A DNA stretch of 64,000 nucleotides from Brevibacterium sp. ZH18 (lineage in GTDB: Bacteria > Actinomycetota > Actinomycetes > Actinomycetales > Brevibacteriaceae). The notes beneath the pieces were generated by a model. The model did not search any database, had not been told where the DNA came from, and saw nothing but the letters and a program-made list of their open reading frames with translations. The position numbers and the translations under genes are program-made. This document shows positions 8,992-17,704 of the stretch, one piece after another (position 1 is the stretch's first letter; every line of letters begins with the position of its first letter). The stretch covers positions 62,001 through 126,000 of the forward strand of contig NZ_JALDSX010000001.1 in the NCBI RefSeq assembly GCF_022748595.1, in the 5' to 3' direction.

Positions 8992-10278
8992 GTGGCTCGC
9001 AGTGCGGACGGAGCAGATCTGCTCAAATGTAACTTCTGTGGCAAATCACAGAAGCAGGTGCGGAAGCTCATCGCCGGACCTGGTGTCTACATCTGCGATG
9101 AATGCATTGGTCTGTGCAACGAGATCATCGAAGAGGAGCTCAGCGAAGCGACGAGCGAGCACACAGAGCTCGAGCTTCCCAAGCCCCGCGAGATCTTCGA
9201 CTTCCTCGAGGAATACGTGGTCGGTCAGGAGCCTGCTAAGAAGGCGCTCTCCGTCGCGGTCTACAACCATTACAAGCGCATCAGGTCTCTGCAGAGCAGC
9301 GAGGACACGAAGACTCTGGGGTCGGATGACTCGGAGGTCGAGATCGCGAAGTCGAACATCCTCCTCGTCGGTCCCACCGGTTCCGGCAAGACCTACCTCG
9401 CTCAGACGCTGGCCAAACGCCTCAATGTGCCGTTCGCCGTCGCCGACGCCACTGCACTGACCGAGGCAGGTTACGTGGGCGAAGACGTCGAGAACATCCT
9501 GCTCAAGCTCATCCAGGCTGCGGACTTCGACATCCAGCGCGCCGAGCACGGCATCATCTACATTGACGAGATCGATAAGATCGCCCGCAAGTCGGAGAAC
9601 CCGTCCATCACCCGTGACGTCTCGGGTGAAGGCGTCCAGCAGGCACTGCTGAAGATCCTCGAGGGCACTCAGGCCTCGGTTCCGCCGCAGGGCGGACGCA
9701 AACACCCCCACCAGGACTTCCTGCAGATCGACACCACCAATGTTCTCTTCATCGTCGCCGGTGCCTTCGCCGGGATGGAAGAGATCGTCGCCGGACGCAA
9801 GGGCAAGCACGGCATCGGCTTCGGCGCCCTGCTGCAGTCGTCGAACGACGAAGAGGACCTCTACGCGGACATCCTGCCCGAGGATCTGCTGAAGTTCGGC
9901 CTGATCCCCGAATTCATCGGTCGCGTCCCGGTCCTCGCCACGGTCTCGAACCTCGACCGCGCGGCGCTCATGTCGATTCTGACCGAACCGAAGAACGCCC
10001 TGATCAAGCAGTACCAGCGCATGTTCGAGTTCGACAACGTCGAGCTCAGCTTCGAGACCGACGCTCTCGAGGCCATCTCGGATCTCGCGCTGCTGCGCGG
10101 CACCGGGGCCCGCGGCCTGCGCTCGATCATGGAAGAGGTTCTCCAGCCCGTCATGTTCGACGTGCCCTCACGGGAGGACATCGCCGAGGTGGTCGTGACC
10201 AAGGACGTCGTCGAGAAGAACGTCGCCCCCACCCTCATCCCGCGGGAGCAGACTCGGACTTCGAAGAAGTCCGCTTGA
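8992..10278 (+). CDS. clpX: ATP-dependent Clp protease ATP-binding subunit ClpX
   Basis: A 428-aa ClpX unfoldase. The N-terminal zinc-binding domain has Cys13, Cys16 and a CDEC pair near residue 36. The AAA+ module carries Walker A 'GPTGSGKT' near 125, Walker B '[11 protein letters not shown]', the pore loop 'GYVGEDVE' and the tripeptide-binding/IGF-like loop region 'GIGFGA'. It feeds unfolded substrates to ClpP1P2. Two in-frame GTG codons compete. The second (8992) is chosen because AAAGG at 8979-8983 lies 8 nt before it but only 2 nt before the first (8986), and the protein then begins '[13 protein letters not shown]' like other family members. Confidence 0.97.
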   Translation: MARSADGADLLKCNFCGKSQKQVRKLIAGPGVYICDECIGLCNEIIEEELSEATSEHTELELPKPREIFDFLEEYVVGQEPAKKALSVAVYNHYKRIRSLQSSEDTKTLGSDDSEVEIAKSNILLVGPTGSGKTYLAQTLAKRLNVPFAVADATALTEAGYVGEDVENILLKLIQAADFDIQRAEHGIIYIDEIDKIARKSENPSITRDVSGEGVQQALLKILEGTQASVPPQGGRKHPHQDFLQIDTTNVLFIVAGAFAGMEEIVAGRKGKHGIGFGALLQSSNDEEDLYADILPEDLLKFGLIPEFIGRVPVLATVSNLDRAALMSILTEPKNALIKQYQRMFEFDNVELSFETDALEAISDLALLRGTGARGLRSIMEEVLQPVMFDVPSREDIAEVVVTKDVVEKNVAPTLIPREQTRTSKKSA

Positions 10279-10291
10279 CGCCTGACCGCGG

Positions 10292-11581
10292 ATGAGGCTC
10301 TTCGCGGACACGCGACCGCTGCGCTACGACAACTACCGTCGCCTGTGGCTGGCCAACATCGTCACCGTCGTCGGTGCTCAGATGACGGTCGTGGCCATAC
10401 CCGCGCAGATCTATCACATCACCGGTTCGTCCGGCTATGTGGGGCTCAGCGGAATGTTCGGCCTCGTGCCGCTCATCGTCTTCGGACTCTGGGGCGGCTC
10501 GCTGGCCGATCTGATCGACCGTCGCAAGCTCCTCATCGTCTCAACGGCCGGCCTGATCGTCACGAGTTCGCTGCTCGCACTCATCGCCGTTCTTCGCATC
10601 GACAATGTGTGGCTCCTCCTCTGCGTATTCTCCCTCCAACAGGCCTTCTTCGGGCTCAACCAGCCGGCTCGGGGAGCGCTCCTGCCGACCATCGTCCCGC
10701 TCGAGCTGCTGCCAGCGGCGAACTCGCTCAATATGACGGTGATGACTCTTGGCGCCGTGGCCGGACCGGTCATCGGCGGAGCACTGATACCGGTCTTCGG
10801 ATACCAGCTGCTCTACGTCCTCGACGCTCTGTTTCTCATCACCACTCTCTACGCGGTCATCCGGCTTCCGCCGTTGGTCCCGCAACGTCAGCCAGATACC
10901 CGCTCGGGTGTCAAAGGGGTCATCGACGGCTTCCGGTATCTGGGCACGAACACTGTCGTCATGGTGTCGCTTCTCGTCGACGTCATCGCCATGGTCTTCG
11001 GCATGCCCAGAGCCCTGTTCCCACAGATCGCCGCAGAGACCTTCGGCGGACCACCAGAGGGCGGCATCGTCTTCTCGCTGCTCTTCGCGGCTCTGGCAGG
11101 CGGCAGTGCGCTGGCAGGGATATTCTCCGGCTGGGTCTCCCGCATCGAGCGTCAGGGCCTGGCCGTGATCATCGCGATCATCGTCTGGGGCAGTGCCATG
11201 ACGCTGTTCGGCGTCGCTCTCGAATTCGCGGCCGGATATTGGACGGCGGCGCTCATCGTCGCTCTCCTCGGACTCGCGCTCGGCGGCGGCGCGGACATCA
11301 TCTCGTCGGCGTTCCGGTCGACGATGCTGCAGGAGGCGGCCACCGATGACATGCGCGGGCGCATGCAGGGCGTATTCATCGTCGTGGTGGCAGGCGGTCC
11401 TCGCATCGCCGACGTCCTCCACGGTTCGGTTGCGGAGGTCACCGGCACGACGGTCGCCTCTGCCGGGGGCGGGATCGCCGTCATCGTGCTCGTCATCGTC
11501 TGCGCGCTCGTATTCCCGGCCTTCCGCCGTTACCGCGTCGATCGTGGGGGAGAGAGCCGACTGCGCTCCACCGTCGACTGA
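10292..11581 (+). CDS. MFS transporter, EntS/DHA3-like exporter
   Basis: A 429-aa integral membrane protein with about 12 predicted transmembrane segments. Motif A 'GGSLADLIDRRK' (residues 68-79) lies between TM2 and TM3. 'LNQPARGALLPTIVP' near residue 115 and 'FRSTMLQEAATDDMRGRMQG' near 340 are typical of the MFS_3 (enterobactin-exporter-like, DHA3) group, which exports siderophores, macrolides or other amphipathic compounds by proton antiport. Substrate unknown. It begins 13 nt after the clpX stop without a clear ribosome site, so it may be read through from clpX. It converges on the AIM24 gene across a shared hairpin. Confidence 0.8.
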   Translation: MRLFADTRPLRYDNYRRLWLANIVTVVGAQMTVVAIPAQIYHITGSSGYVGLSGMFGLVPLIVFGLWGGSLADLIDRRKLLIVSTAGLIVTSSLLALIAVLRIDNVWLLLCVFSLQQAFFGLNQPARGALLPTIVPLELLPAANSLNMTVMTLGAVAGPVIGGALIPVFGYQLLYVLDALFLITTLYAVIRLPPLVPQRQPDTRSGVKGVIDGFRYLGTNTVVMVSLLVDVIAMVFGMPRALFPQIAAETFGGPPEGGIVFSLLFAALAGGSALAGIFSGWVSRIERQGLAVIIAIIVWGSAMTLFGVALEFAAGYWTAALIVALLGLALGGGADIISSAFRSTMLQEAATDDMRGRMQGVFIVVVAGGPRIADVLHGSVAEVTGTTVASAGGGIAVIVLVIVCALVFPAFRRYRVDRGGESRLRSTVD

Positions 11582-11605
11582 GGGCCTGCGTCACCCGCGG
11601 TACGA

Positions 11606-11643
11606 CTCGGGCCCGGTCCCCACAGCGGGGAACCGGACCCGAG
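11606..11643. terminator. Bidirectional hairpin between MFS and AIM24 genes
   Basis: A near-perfect inverted repeat (CTCGGGCCCGGT near 11606 paired with ACCGGACCCGAG ending 11643, with an inner CCCC/GGGG stem) lies between two convergent genes and can end transcripts from both sides. Confidence 0.7.
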
Positions 11644-11663
11644 CGATCTGAACGGTGTGGCCC

Positions 11664-12353
11664 TCAGGCCTGCGCGGTCGCCACGGCGTTCTCTGCGGGC
11701 TGGACCACGACGAAGCCGGGGCCGTGGAATGCGAGCTGAACCGATTCGCCCGAACCCCGGCCGAAGAACGTTCCCACGCTCACATCGGTCTTGATCTGCG
11801 GAGCCAAAGCCGATGACCAGCACACGGCGGCCTGCGGGTCGACGAAGGTCGGCTGCTGAGAGCAGTCAAGGACCATTGGAGCACCATGGCAGGCGATGGC
11901 AGCCGTGCCGGATCCATTGAGTTCGAGATTGAACAGTCCCGATCCGCTGACCATGGCCCCGACACCGCCCTTGATGCGCTTGATCTCCCAGTTGAGCGAA
12001 TCGTCGAAGGCCAGGAGGTTCGCAGTGTTGACCGTCAGAGCATCCTGCTGACCTTCGAGGGCCATCATGAAGATGTTCGTAGCGTCACGGGCGAAGAAGA
12101 CCTCGCCGCTGCCCTCGACGCGCATGACATTGCCGCCCTCGCCTGTGGCAGCCTTCTTCATGAACTGGCCCACGGACTTCGAGCCCTGATGGGTGAAGCG
12201 GATGTCACCCTGATAGGCGACCATGGCACCCTTCGTGGCGATCATGGGGGAGTTGGGAGTGATCACCGTGCGCAGCATCTTGTCCGACTGCAGTGTCCAG
12301 CGGTCCTGGTTCTGGATCTCGGCATTGCGCTTCGAAAAGAGTTCGCTTCTCAT
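11664..12353 (-). CDS. AIM24/TIGR00266-family protein
   Basis: A 229-aa protein of the AIM24 family, a double-psi or tubby-like beta fold of unknown function found in bacteria and mitochondria. The family pattern is visible as a series of short beta strands with Gly-rich turns: 'VAYQGDIRFTHQG', 'GEVFFARD', 'NWEIKRIKGGVGAMVSGSGLFNLELNGSGTAAIACHG' (split across residues 130-170) and 'FGRGSGESVQLAFHGPGFVVVQPAE' at the end. No signal peptide or membrane span. ATG at 12353 was chosen because GAAAGG lies 9-10 nt upstream; longer frames lack similarity. A monocistronic gene facing the MFS gene. Confidence 0.75.
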   Translation of the reverse strand: MRSELFSKRNAEIQNQDRWTLQSDKMLRTVITPNSPMIATKGAMVAYQGDIRFTHQGSKSVGQFMKKAATGEGGNVMRVEGSGEVFFARDATNIFMMALEGQQDALTVNTANLLAFDDSLNWEIKRIKGGVGAMVSGSGLFNLELNGSGTAAIACHGAPMVLDCSQQPTFVDPQAAVCWSSALAPQIKTDVSVGTFFGRGSGESVQLAFHGPGFVVVQPAENAVATAQA

Positions 12354-12469
12354 TGTGGACAGGCCTTTCGTCGTCGGGGGAGCCCTGTGCTCCCACGGCT
12401 GATGGTTCCATCGTAGGGGCAGGCGCAGGGCGATGGGGCATCGGCGTGTGATGATCTGGGAACATAGCG

Positions 12470-12500
12470 CACGGGCCCGGTCCGAAGACGCGGGCCCGTG
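12470..12500 (-). terminator. Hairpin after valS
   Basis: A 10-bp perfect stem (CACGGGCCCG at 12470-12479 and CGGGCCCGTG at 12491-12500) with an 11-nt loop lies 32 nt beyond the valS stop on the minus strand. No T-tract, so termination is likely but not certain. Confidence 0.6.
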
Positions 12501-12531
12501 TGCTGAGTGACTCAGTTCCGTGCGATATTGC

Positions 12532-15177
12532 TCAGTCCTGTGCGACGAATTCGATCGTCGAGATCGAAAGCTCCTCACCGGATGCTTCAGTGACGAGATT
12601 GTGGACCCGACCGGCAGCCGCGAGGTCACCCTGCGCTGCGCTGATCGCTGTGACCACGTCCGCCGGGGCCTGAATAGTCAGGTTCGCCACCTGAGTCTTC
12701 TGCGAGACCTTGGCCTCGGTCTTGGCCCGACGGATCTCGGTCAGTGCTGCGGCGACAGCAGAGAGCAGACCAGGATTCACCTCGAAGTCAGGGTGTGCCA
12801 GCTGTTCGCGGCCCGGCCACTGAGCACGGTGAACGGAACCCGTTCTCCACCATGACCAGACCTCTTCGGTCACGAACGGCATGATCGGAGCGAACAGGCG
12901 CAGCAGCACGTCGAGTGCGGTTGCCAGCGTGACATGTGCAGAGAGCTGGTCGTCCTCGCCGAAAGCGCCGTAGGACCGGTCCTTGACGAGCTCGACATAG
13001 TCATCGGTGAACTCCCAGAAGAAGCTCTCCGCCTCGCGCAGGGCGTGGGCATAGTCGTAGGCCGCCATGTGTCCGGACGCGCTCTCGACCACCTCGGCGA
13101 GCCTGCTCAGCAGCGCCCGGTCGAGATCATGCGTGACCGATCCGAGTTGGCCGACGAGACCCGCGTGGACACCCTGGGCCAACGCGAACTTCGAGGCGTT
13201 GAGCAGCTTCATCGCCAGGCGACGTCCGATCTGCATCTGGCTGACGTCGTAGGCGGTGTCCGCGCCGAGCTTCGCACTGGCTGCCCAGTAGCGCACCGCG
13301 TCGGGACCGAACCCGGGCTTCGCCTCGCCCAGAATGTCAGAGGGAACCACGACGTTGCCCTTCGACTTCGACATCTTCTTCCGGTCAGGATCGAGGATCC
13401 AGCCGGAGAGGCCGGCGTGCTTCCACGGGGCGGCGTCATTGAGCGAGTTCGCACGCACGACCGTCGAGAACAGCCAGGTGCGGATGATGTCATGGCCCTG
13501 GGGGCGCAGATCGAACGGGAAGACCTTCGAGAAGAACTCTTCGTCTCGGCTCCATCCGCCCAACAGCTGGGGCGTCAGCGACGACGTGGCCCACGTGTCG
13601 AGCACGTCGGGATCGGCGGCGAATCCGCCCGGCACATCACGTTGGTCGGCGGTGTAGCCGGCGGGTACCTCGGCGACGGGATCGACAGGCAGAGATTCGG
13701 GAACGATCGGGTTCTCGTAGTCCGGGGCGCCGTCAGCGTCCAAGCGGTACCAGAGTGGGATGGGCACACCGAAGTATCGCTGCCTCGACACGAGCCAGTC
13801 GCCGTTGAGGTTCTCGACCCAGTTCTCGTAGCGCGAGCGCATGAAGGACGGGTGCCATTCGATCTCGCGCCCGCGGGCGATGAGCGCATCGCGGAGTTCG
13901 GCCGACCGTCCGCCGTTGCGGATGTACCACTGGCGAGAGGTGACGACCTCGAGTGGCTTGTCGCCCTTCTCGTAGAACGGCACAGGATGCGTGATGGGCT
14001 CGATCTCGCCGATGAGGTCACCGGATTCGATGAGCATCTCCGCGATGTCCTTGCGAGCAGAGAAGGTGGTCTTGCCGGCCAGCTTCTCGTAGTTGGCGAC
14101 AGCGTCGGACTTCGGGGAGGCGGCGATCCACTCGGGGACTTCCAGGTTGAGGCGACCGCCGCGGTTGATCACTGCGCGGGTGGGCAGATCGAGCTCACGC
14201 CACCAGGTCACGTCCGTCAGGTCGCCGAAGGTGCAGACCATGGCGATGCCCGTGCCCTTGTCGGACTTTGCGAGTTCGTGCGCCCGGACCTCGACGCTGA
14301 CGCCGAAGAGCGGGGAGATGACGTTCGTGCCGAAGAACGGCGTGTAGCGATCGTCCTCGGGGTGGGCGACGAGGGCCACTACGGCCGGAATGAGTTCGGG
14401 CCGCGAGGTCAGGATGACGATCGGTTCGACAGAGGTGTCGGCCAGCCCGTCCGCACCTTCCGGATAGAACTTGACCTTGTGATAGGCGCCGTCCTTCTCG
14501 CGGTCCTCGAGCTCGGCCTGCGCGACCGCTGTGCCGAAGGTGACGTCCCACATCGTGGGGGCATCCTGCGAATACGCGTGGCCATTGCCGAGATCACTCA
14601 GGAAGGCTCGCTGACTCACCGAACGCGACGTATCGTCGATCGTGCGGTAGGTGTACTTCCAGTCCACTGAGAGACCGGTGGAGCGGAACAGGTCCTCGAA
14701 GATCTGTTCGTCCGCGGCTGACAGCGTCTCGCAGAGTTCGATGAAGTTCTGACGCGAGACCTTGACGAAGTCACGGGAGTTCTTCGCCGGTTTCGCTGGT
14801 GGGGTGAAGTCCGGTTCGTAGGCTCGGCTGGGGTCGCAGGTGACTCCGTAGTAGTTCTGGACCCGGCGCTCTGTGGGCAGACCGTTGTCGTCCCAGCCCA
14901 AGGGATAGAAGACGTTCTTGCCCTGCATGCGCTGATAGCGGGCGATGATGTCGGTTTGGGTGTAGGAGAAGACGTGCCCGACGTGGAGGGAACCGGATGC
15001 CGTGGGCGGGGGAGTGTCGATCGAATAGACCTGCTCGCGATCCGTATCGACATCGAATGCATAGACTCCGCTCTCGCTCCACGCGGCGTCCCATTTGTCG
15101 CGAAGTCCTTCAAGGGCCGGCTTGTCCGGCAGGTTCACTGACTCGTGCGTCGAGTCCGAAAAGGCAGGTGTGTTCAT
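12532..15177 (-). CDS. valS: Valyl-tRNA synthetase
   Basis: An 881-aa class Ia aminoacyl-tRNA synthetase. The HIGH-type motif 'GSLHVGHVFSY' is at residues 62-72 and the KMSKS motif appears in 'DPDRKKMSKSKGNVV'. 'WDDNGLPTERRVQN' near 100 belongs to the ValS catalytic core, and a CP1 editing domain lies between. The C-terminal part contains the anticodon-binding helices and a short tail. It charges tRNA-Val with valine. ATG at 15177 begins 'MNTPAFSDS'; only a weak GGTGAG lies 13-18 nt upstream. The 231-nt gap to the divergent acyltransferase has no T-box motif. Confidence 0.96.
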   Translation of the reverse strand: MNTPAFSDSTHESVNLPDKPALEGLRDKWDAAWSESGVYAFDVDTDREQVYSIDTPPPTASGSLHVGHVFSYTQTDIIARYQRMQGKNVFYPLGWDDNGLPTERRVQNYYGVTCDPSRAYEPDFTPPAKPAKNSRDFVKVSRQNFIELCETLSAADEQIFEDLFRSTGLSVDWKYTYRTIDDTSRSVSQRAFLSDLGNGHAYSQDAPTMWDVTFGTAVAQAELEDREKDGAYHKVKFYPEGADGLADTSVEPIVILTSRPELIPAVVALVAHPEDDRYTPFFGTNVISPLFGVSVEVRAHELAKSDKGTGIAMVCTFGDLTDVTWWRELDLPTRAVINRGGRLNLEVPEWIAASPKSDAVANYEKLAGKTTFSARKDIAEMLIESGDLIGEIEPITHPVPFYEKGDKPLEVVTSRQWYIRNGGRSAELRDALIARGREIEWHPSFMRSRYENWVENLNGDWLVSRQRYFGVPIPLWYRLDADGAPDYENPIVPESLPVDPVAEVPAGYTADQRDVPGGFAADPDVLDTWATSSLTPQLLGGWSRDEEFFSKVFPFDLRPQGHDIIRTWLFSTVVRANSLNDAAPWKHAGLSGWILDPDRKKMSKSKGNVVVPSDILGEAKPGFGPDAVRYWAASAKLGADTAYDVSQMQIGRRLAMKLLNASKFALAQGVHAGLVGQLGSVTHDLDRALLSRLAEVVESASGHMAAYDYAHALREAESFFWEFTDDYVELVKDRSYGAFGEDDQLSAHVTLATALDVLLRLFAPIMPFVTEEVWSWWRTGSVHRAQWPGREQLAHPDFEVNPGLLSAVAAALTEIRRAKTEAKVSQKTQVANLTIQAPADVVTAISAAQGDLAAAGRVHNLVTEASGEELSISTIEFVAQD

Positions 15178-15408
15178 AATTGTTGATTTTCTCACCCGGG
15201 AGGCCTGTGGCCAAACCCGTCTCAGCCCTCGCGCGCCCGGTCGCGGACGCAGCAGCACGGCCACTGTGAAGCCATGCGTGCGACCACTCGCTCGAGTCGG
15301 CGACTCGGATGCCGAAAACGTGGTGGCACTCACATCCTCAACGAAGCCTCCGACGTGCCGGAACGGACCGTGAGACCTCACGGTGTCAGAAGATGAGAAT
15401 ATTGGTCC
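15178..15408. promoter_or_regulatory. Divergent valS/acyltransferase intergenic region
   Basis: The 231-nt gap must hold promoters for both genes. I see an AATATT at 15397-15402 near the acyltransferase start but no convincing -35, no T-box consensus and no strong hairpin. Confidence 0.3.
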
Positions 15409-16569
15409 ATGGCGACCTTGGACAGAATTGGCTCTCAGAATCTGCCGCCCACCTCGACCGCGTGGATGAACCCAGCGCGAGCAGTGGCGATCGTCGCAGT
15501 CGTCGCCATCCACTCACTGGGCACGATCGTCGAGCAGAACTATGCGTCGATGGGCCCGGACTGGTGGGTGGCCAACGCATTCGACTCCGCCAGCCGCTGG
15601 TCGGTGCCGGTGTTCATCATGATCTCCGGAGCTCTCGCCCTTGACCCGGCACGGGGGAACAAGCCACGCAAGTTCCTCAGCAAACGCGTCTGGCGCATCG
15701 GCATCCCGCTCGTGTTCTGGACCATCGTCTACATCGCCTTCCGGCGCTACTATCTCTCACCGACCGACGAAGACTGGAACCCGGGCATCGCCATCCTCAC
15801 CGGCTCTCCCTTCGTCCAGCTCTACTTCCTCTACGTCCTTGCCGGCTTGACCGTGCTCACCCCGTTCTTCCGGCTGCTGAGCATCCACGGTTCTCGTCGC
15901 CTGCAATGGGGTACCGGCCTCATCTTCCTGGGCATCGGCATGCTCGATCAGTGGGCGAGCATCGTCTTCGACGTGGGCGAGGCGAACATCGCCACGCGTT
16001 TCCTGCCCATGGCCGGCTTCTACATCCTCGGATGGGTGCTGCGCGATGTCGTGCTCTCCACCCGCGGAGTCGCTCTGGCCTGGCTCGCCTTCCTCGGATC
16101 CACCGCAGTGACCATCCTGTGGGCCGGCTTCGGACCGGGGGAGCAGCCGTGGATGTTCCCCTACGAATACCTGTCCCCGGGCGTCGTCGTCGCCTCCCTA
16201 TCCGCTTATCTGCTGCTCCATCACCACATGCGCACGGGATTTCGCTTCCTGCACTGGTTCTACCCGTACTCGTTCGGAGTCTTCCTGCTCCACCCGCTCA
16301 TCCTCTACCCAGTCCGCAATGAGATGGGACTGCCGACGACCGTGCCCGGCGTGCTCCTCCATGCGCTCGTCATGCCGCTCGTCTATGCGACGATCTGCGG
16401 TGCGTTCACCTGGGCGGCAGTCAAGATCCCCGGCGTTCGCGCCGTGTTCGGCGAGGGTGGCCCGCGGAATCCCCATTCCAGGCCCGAGGCCAGACCTGCG
16501 CGGAAGTCGTCGTCCCCTCGCAGGGCAGACACCGGCGACACGGCCCCCGATCCGACGTCGAATCCGTAG
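15409..16569 (+). CDS. Membrane acyltransferase, acyltransferase-3 family
   Basis: A 386-aa polytopic protein of the acyltransferase-3 (OafA/YrhL, Pfam Acyl_transf_3) family, with about ten hydrophobic segments. The family signature at the first helix, 'MNPARAVAIVAVVAIHSLG', includes the conserved His35. The C-terminal 40 residues are hydrophilic, Arg/Pro-rich and probably cytosolic. Such proteins transfer acetyl or succinyl groups to cell-wall polysaccharides, glycolipids or secondary metabolites; the acceptor cannot be predicted. Divergent from valS and followed after 64 nt by an SDR gene that has its own -10 element, so probably monocistronic. Confidence 0.8.
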   Translation: MATLDRIGSQNLPPTSTAWMNPARAVAIVAVVAIHSLGTIVEQNYASMGPDWWVANAFDSASRWSVPVFIMISGALALDPARGNKPRKFLSKRVWRIGIPLVFWTIVYIAFRRYYLSPTDEDWNPGIAILTGSPFVQLYFLYVLAGLTVLTPFFRLLSIHGSRRLQWGTGLIFLGIGMLDQWASIVFDVGEANIATRFLPMAGFYILGWVLRDVVLSTRGVALAWLAFLGSTAVTILWAGFGPGEQPWMFPYEYLSPGVVVASLSAYLLLHHHMRTGFRFLHWFYPYSFGVFLLHPLILYPVRNEMGLPTTVPGVLLHALVMPLVYATICGAFTWAAVKIPGVRAVFGEGGPRNPHSRPEARPARKSSSPRRADTGDTAPDPTSNP

Positions 16570-16572
16570 ACT
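16567..16572 (+). promoter_or_regulatory. -10 element of the SDR gene
   Basis: TAGACT, the same -10 hexamer found before rplU, the chorismate mutase gene and the SPFH gene, lies 62 nt before the SDR start. No clear -35 is visible. Confidence 0.4.
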
Positions 16573-16633
16573 GTGATGTGAATCAGGTGATCGCGTTCGC
16601 GATCAGTCACAACGACCATTCGGGAGAGCACAG

Positions 16634-17389
16634 ATGGAAACACTCAGAGCAGTCGTCACCGGTGCGAGTTCAGGCATCGGCGCCGCCACCGTGCGGCGCC
16701 TGCGCGAAGAGGGCTGGGACGTTGTGGCCGTGGCCCGCCGCGAGGACAAGCTCAGGACGCTGGCCGAGGAGACCGGCGCGAGCTACATCGTGGCGGATAT
16801 GACCGATGATGCCGCCGTCGAGGCGATGGCCGCCGAGGTTCTGGCCGGGGGAGCCGTGCATTCGCTCGTGGCCAATGCCGGTGCTGCGTTCGGCACCGAC
16901 ACCGTCGCCGAGGCCTCGATTCAGGGTTGGCGCGACATGTTCGACATCAACGTCCTCGGCGTCCTGCGCGTGGTCAAAGCATTCCTGCCGGCGCTCGTCG
17001 ACTCGGGTCGCGGGGACATCGTCGTCATGTCCTCGACAGCCGGGCATCAGGCCTACGAAGGCGGAGGCGGCTACGTCGCGGCCAAACACGGTTCGCATTC
17101 GATCGCAGCGACACTGCGGCTCGAACTGGCAGGTGAACCGGTGCGCGTAATCGAGATCGCCCCCGGCATGGTCGCCACCGATGAGTTCACCCTCAAGCGC
17201 GTCGGCGGGGACGAAGCGCGCGCGGCTAAGACCTACGAAGGCGTCGAGAACCCGCTGACCGCCGATGATGTGGCCGACGCCGTGGTCTACACCCTGACCC
17301 GGCCACACCACTTCAACGTCGATCTCATGGTCATCCGACCCATCGCGCAGGCGGCCCAGCACAAGGTGGCCCGCAACTCGGGCCTGTGA
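16634..17389 (+). CDS. SDR-family oxidoreductase
   Basis: A 251-aa classical short-chain dehydrogenase. The cofactor motif TGASSGIG is at residues 9-16, NAG at 81-83, catalytic Ser133/134 in 'VVMSSTAG', and Tyr147-x3-Lys151 in 'YVAAK'. The Arg-rich turn after strand 2 ('VARREDKL') suggests NADPH use. It resembles YdfG-like serine/3-hydroxy acid dehydrogenases, but the substrate is uncertain. A GGGAG ribosome site precedes the ATG by 8 nt. A terminator hairpin directly follows, so it is transcribed separately from the ileS leader. Confidence 0.85.
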   Translation: METLRAVVTGASSGIGAATVRRLREEGWDVVAVARREDKLRTLAEETGASYIVADMTDDAAVEAMAAEVLAGGAVHSLVANAGAAFGTDTVAEASIQGWRDMFDINVLGVLRVVKAFLPALVDSGRGDIVVMSSTAGHQAYEGGGGYVAAKHGSHSIAATLRLELAGEPVRVIEIAPGMVATDEFTLKRVGGDEARAAKTYEGVENPLTADDVADAVVYTLTRPHHFNVDLMVIRPIAQAAQHKVARNSGL

Positions 17390-17411
17390 GCTGCCGCGGC
17401 TCAGTTGCCGA

Positions 17412-17442
17412 GCCCGGGTGCGAATGGTCCTCGCACCCGGGC
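17412..17442 (+). terminator. Terminator of the SDR gene
   Basis: A perfect 12-bp stem (GCCCGGGTGCGA at 17412-17423 paired with 17431-17442) with a 7-nt loop, 23 nt after the SDR stop. It also insulates the T-box leader that begins just downstream. Confidence 0.75.
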
Positions 17443-17448
17443 AAGGTA

Positions 17449-17704
17449 TACGATTGGACCTGCGTCGATCCGGCCATCACCGGGGAGCATCCGGAAGAAC
17501 AGTGACCCACCTGCGCACGAGCACCTCGGCGCAAGGAGCGGCACCCAGTAGACCCGGACGGTTGGACCCGTCATCACTCCGGCTATGAGCGATCCGCTGA
17601 TCGTCCGTCTCACCCGACGGCAGACCAGTCCGGATAAGCGAGGTGGTACCGCGGCAGCAATGTCGTCCTCGTGACAGTGACCGCAGTGACTCAAAAGGAC
17701 GCTC
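17449..17704 (+). promoter_or_regulatory. T-box riboswitch (Ile), translational type, upstream of ileS
   Basis: The T-box consensus AGGTGGTACCGCGG is present exactly at 17641-17654. About 180 nt upstream, a short stem I region contains 'GATCCGGCCATCACCGGGG' and 'GGAAGAAC', matching the ultrashort stem I of actinobacterial ileS T-boxes, with ATC (Ile) as the specifier. A -10-like TACGAT at 17449-17454 would start the leader near 17461. Downstream, CGTCCT at 17664-17669 is fully complementary to AGGACG at 17696-17701, which includes the ileS Shine-Dalgarno. When tRNA-Ile is charged, this pairing would hide the ribosome site; uncharged tRNA would free it. No intrinsic terminator is visible between the T-box and ileS, so control is probably translational. 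Confidence 0.9.

Noticed and set aside
12934-14670. 578-aa ORF on the plus strand
   Set aside because: It is antisense to valS, whose motifs are continuous; the ORF has no recognisable domain and arises from high-GC codon bias.
15178-15408. T-box upstream of valS
   Set aside because: No AGGTGGTACCGCGG-like consensus nor specifier stem is present, unlike in front of ileS.
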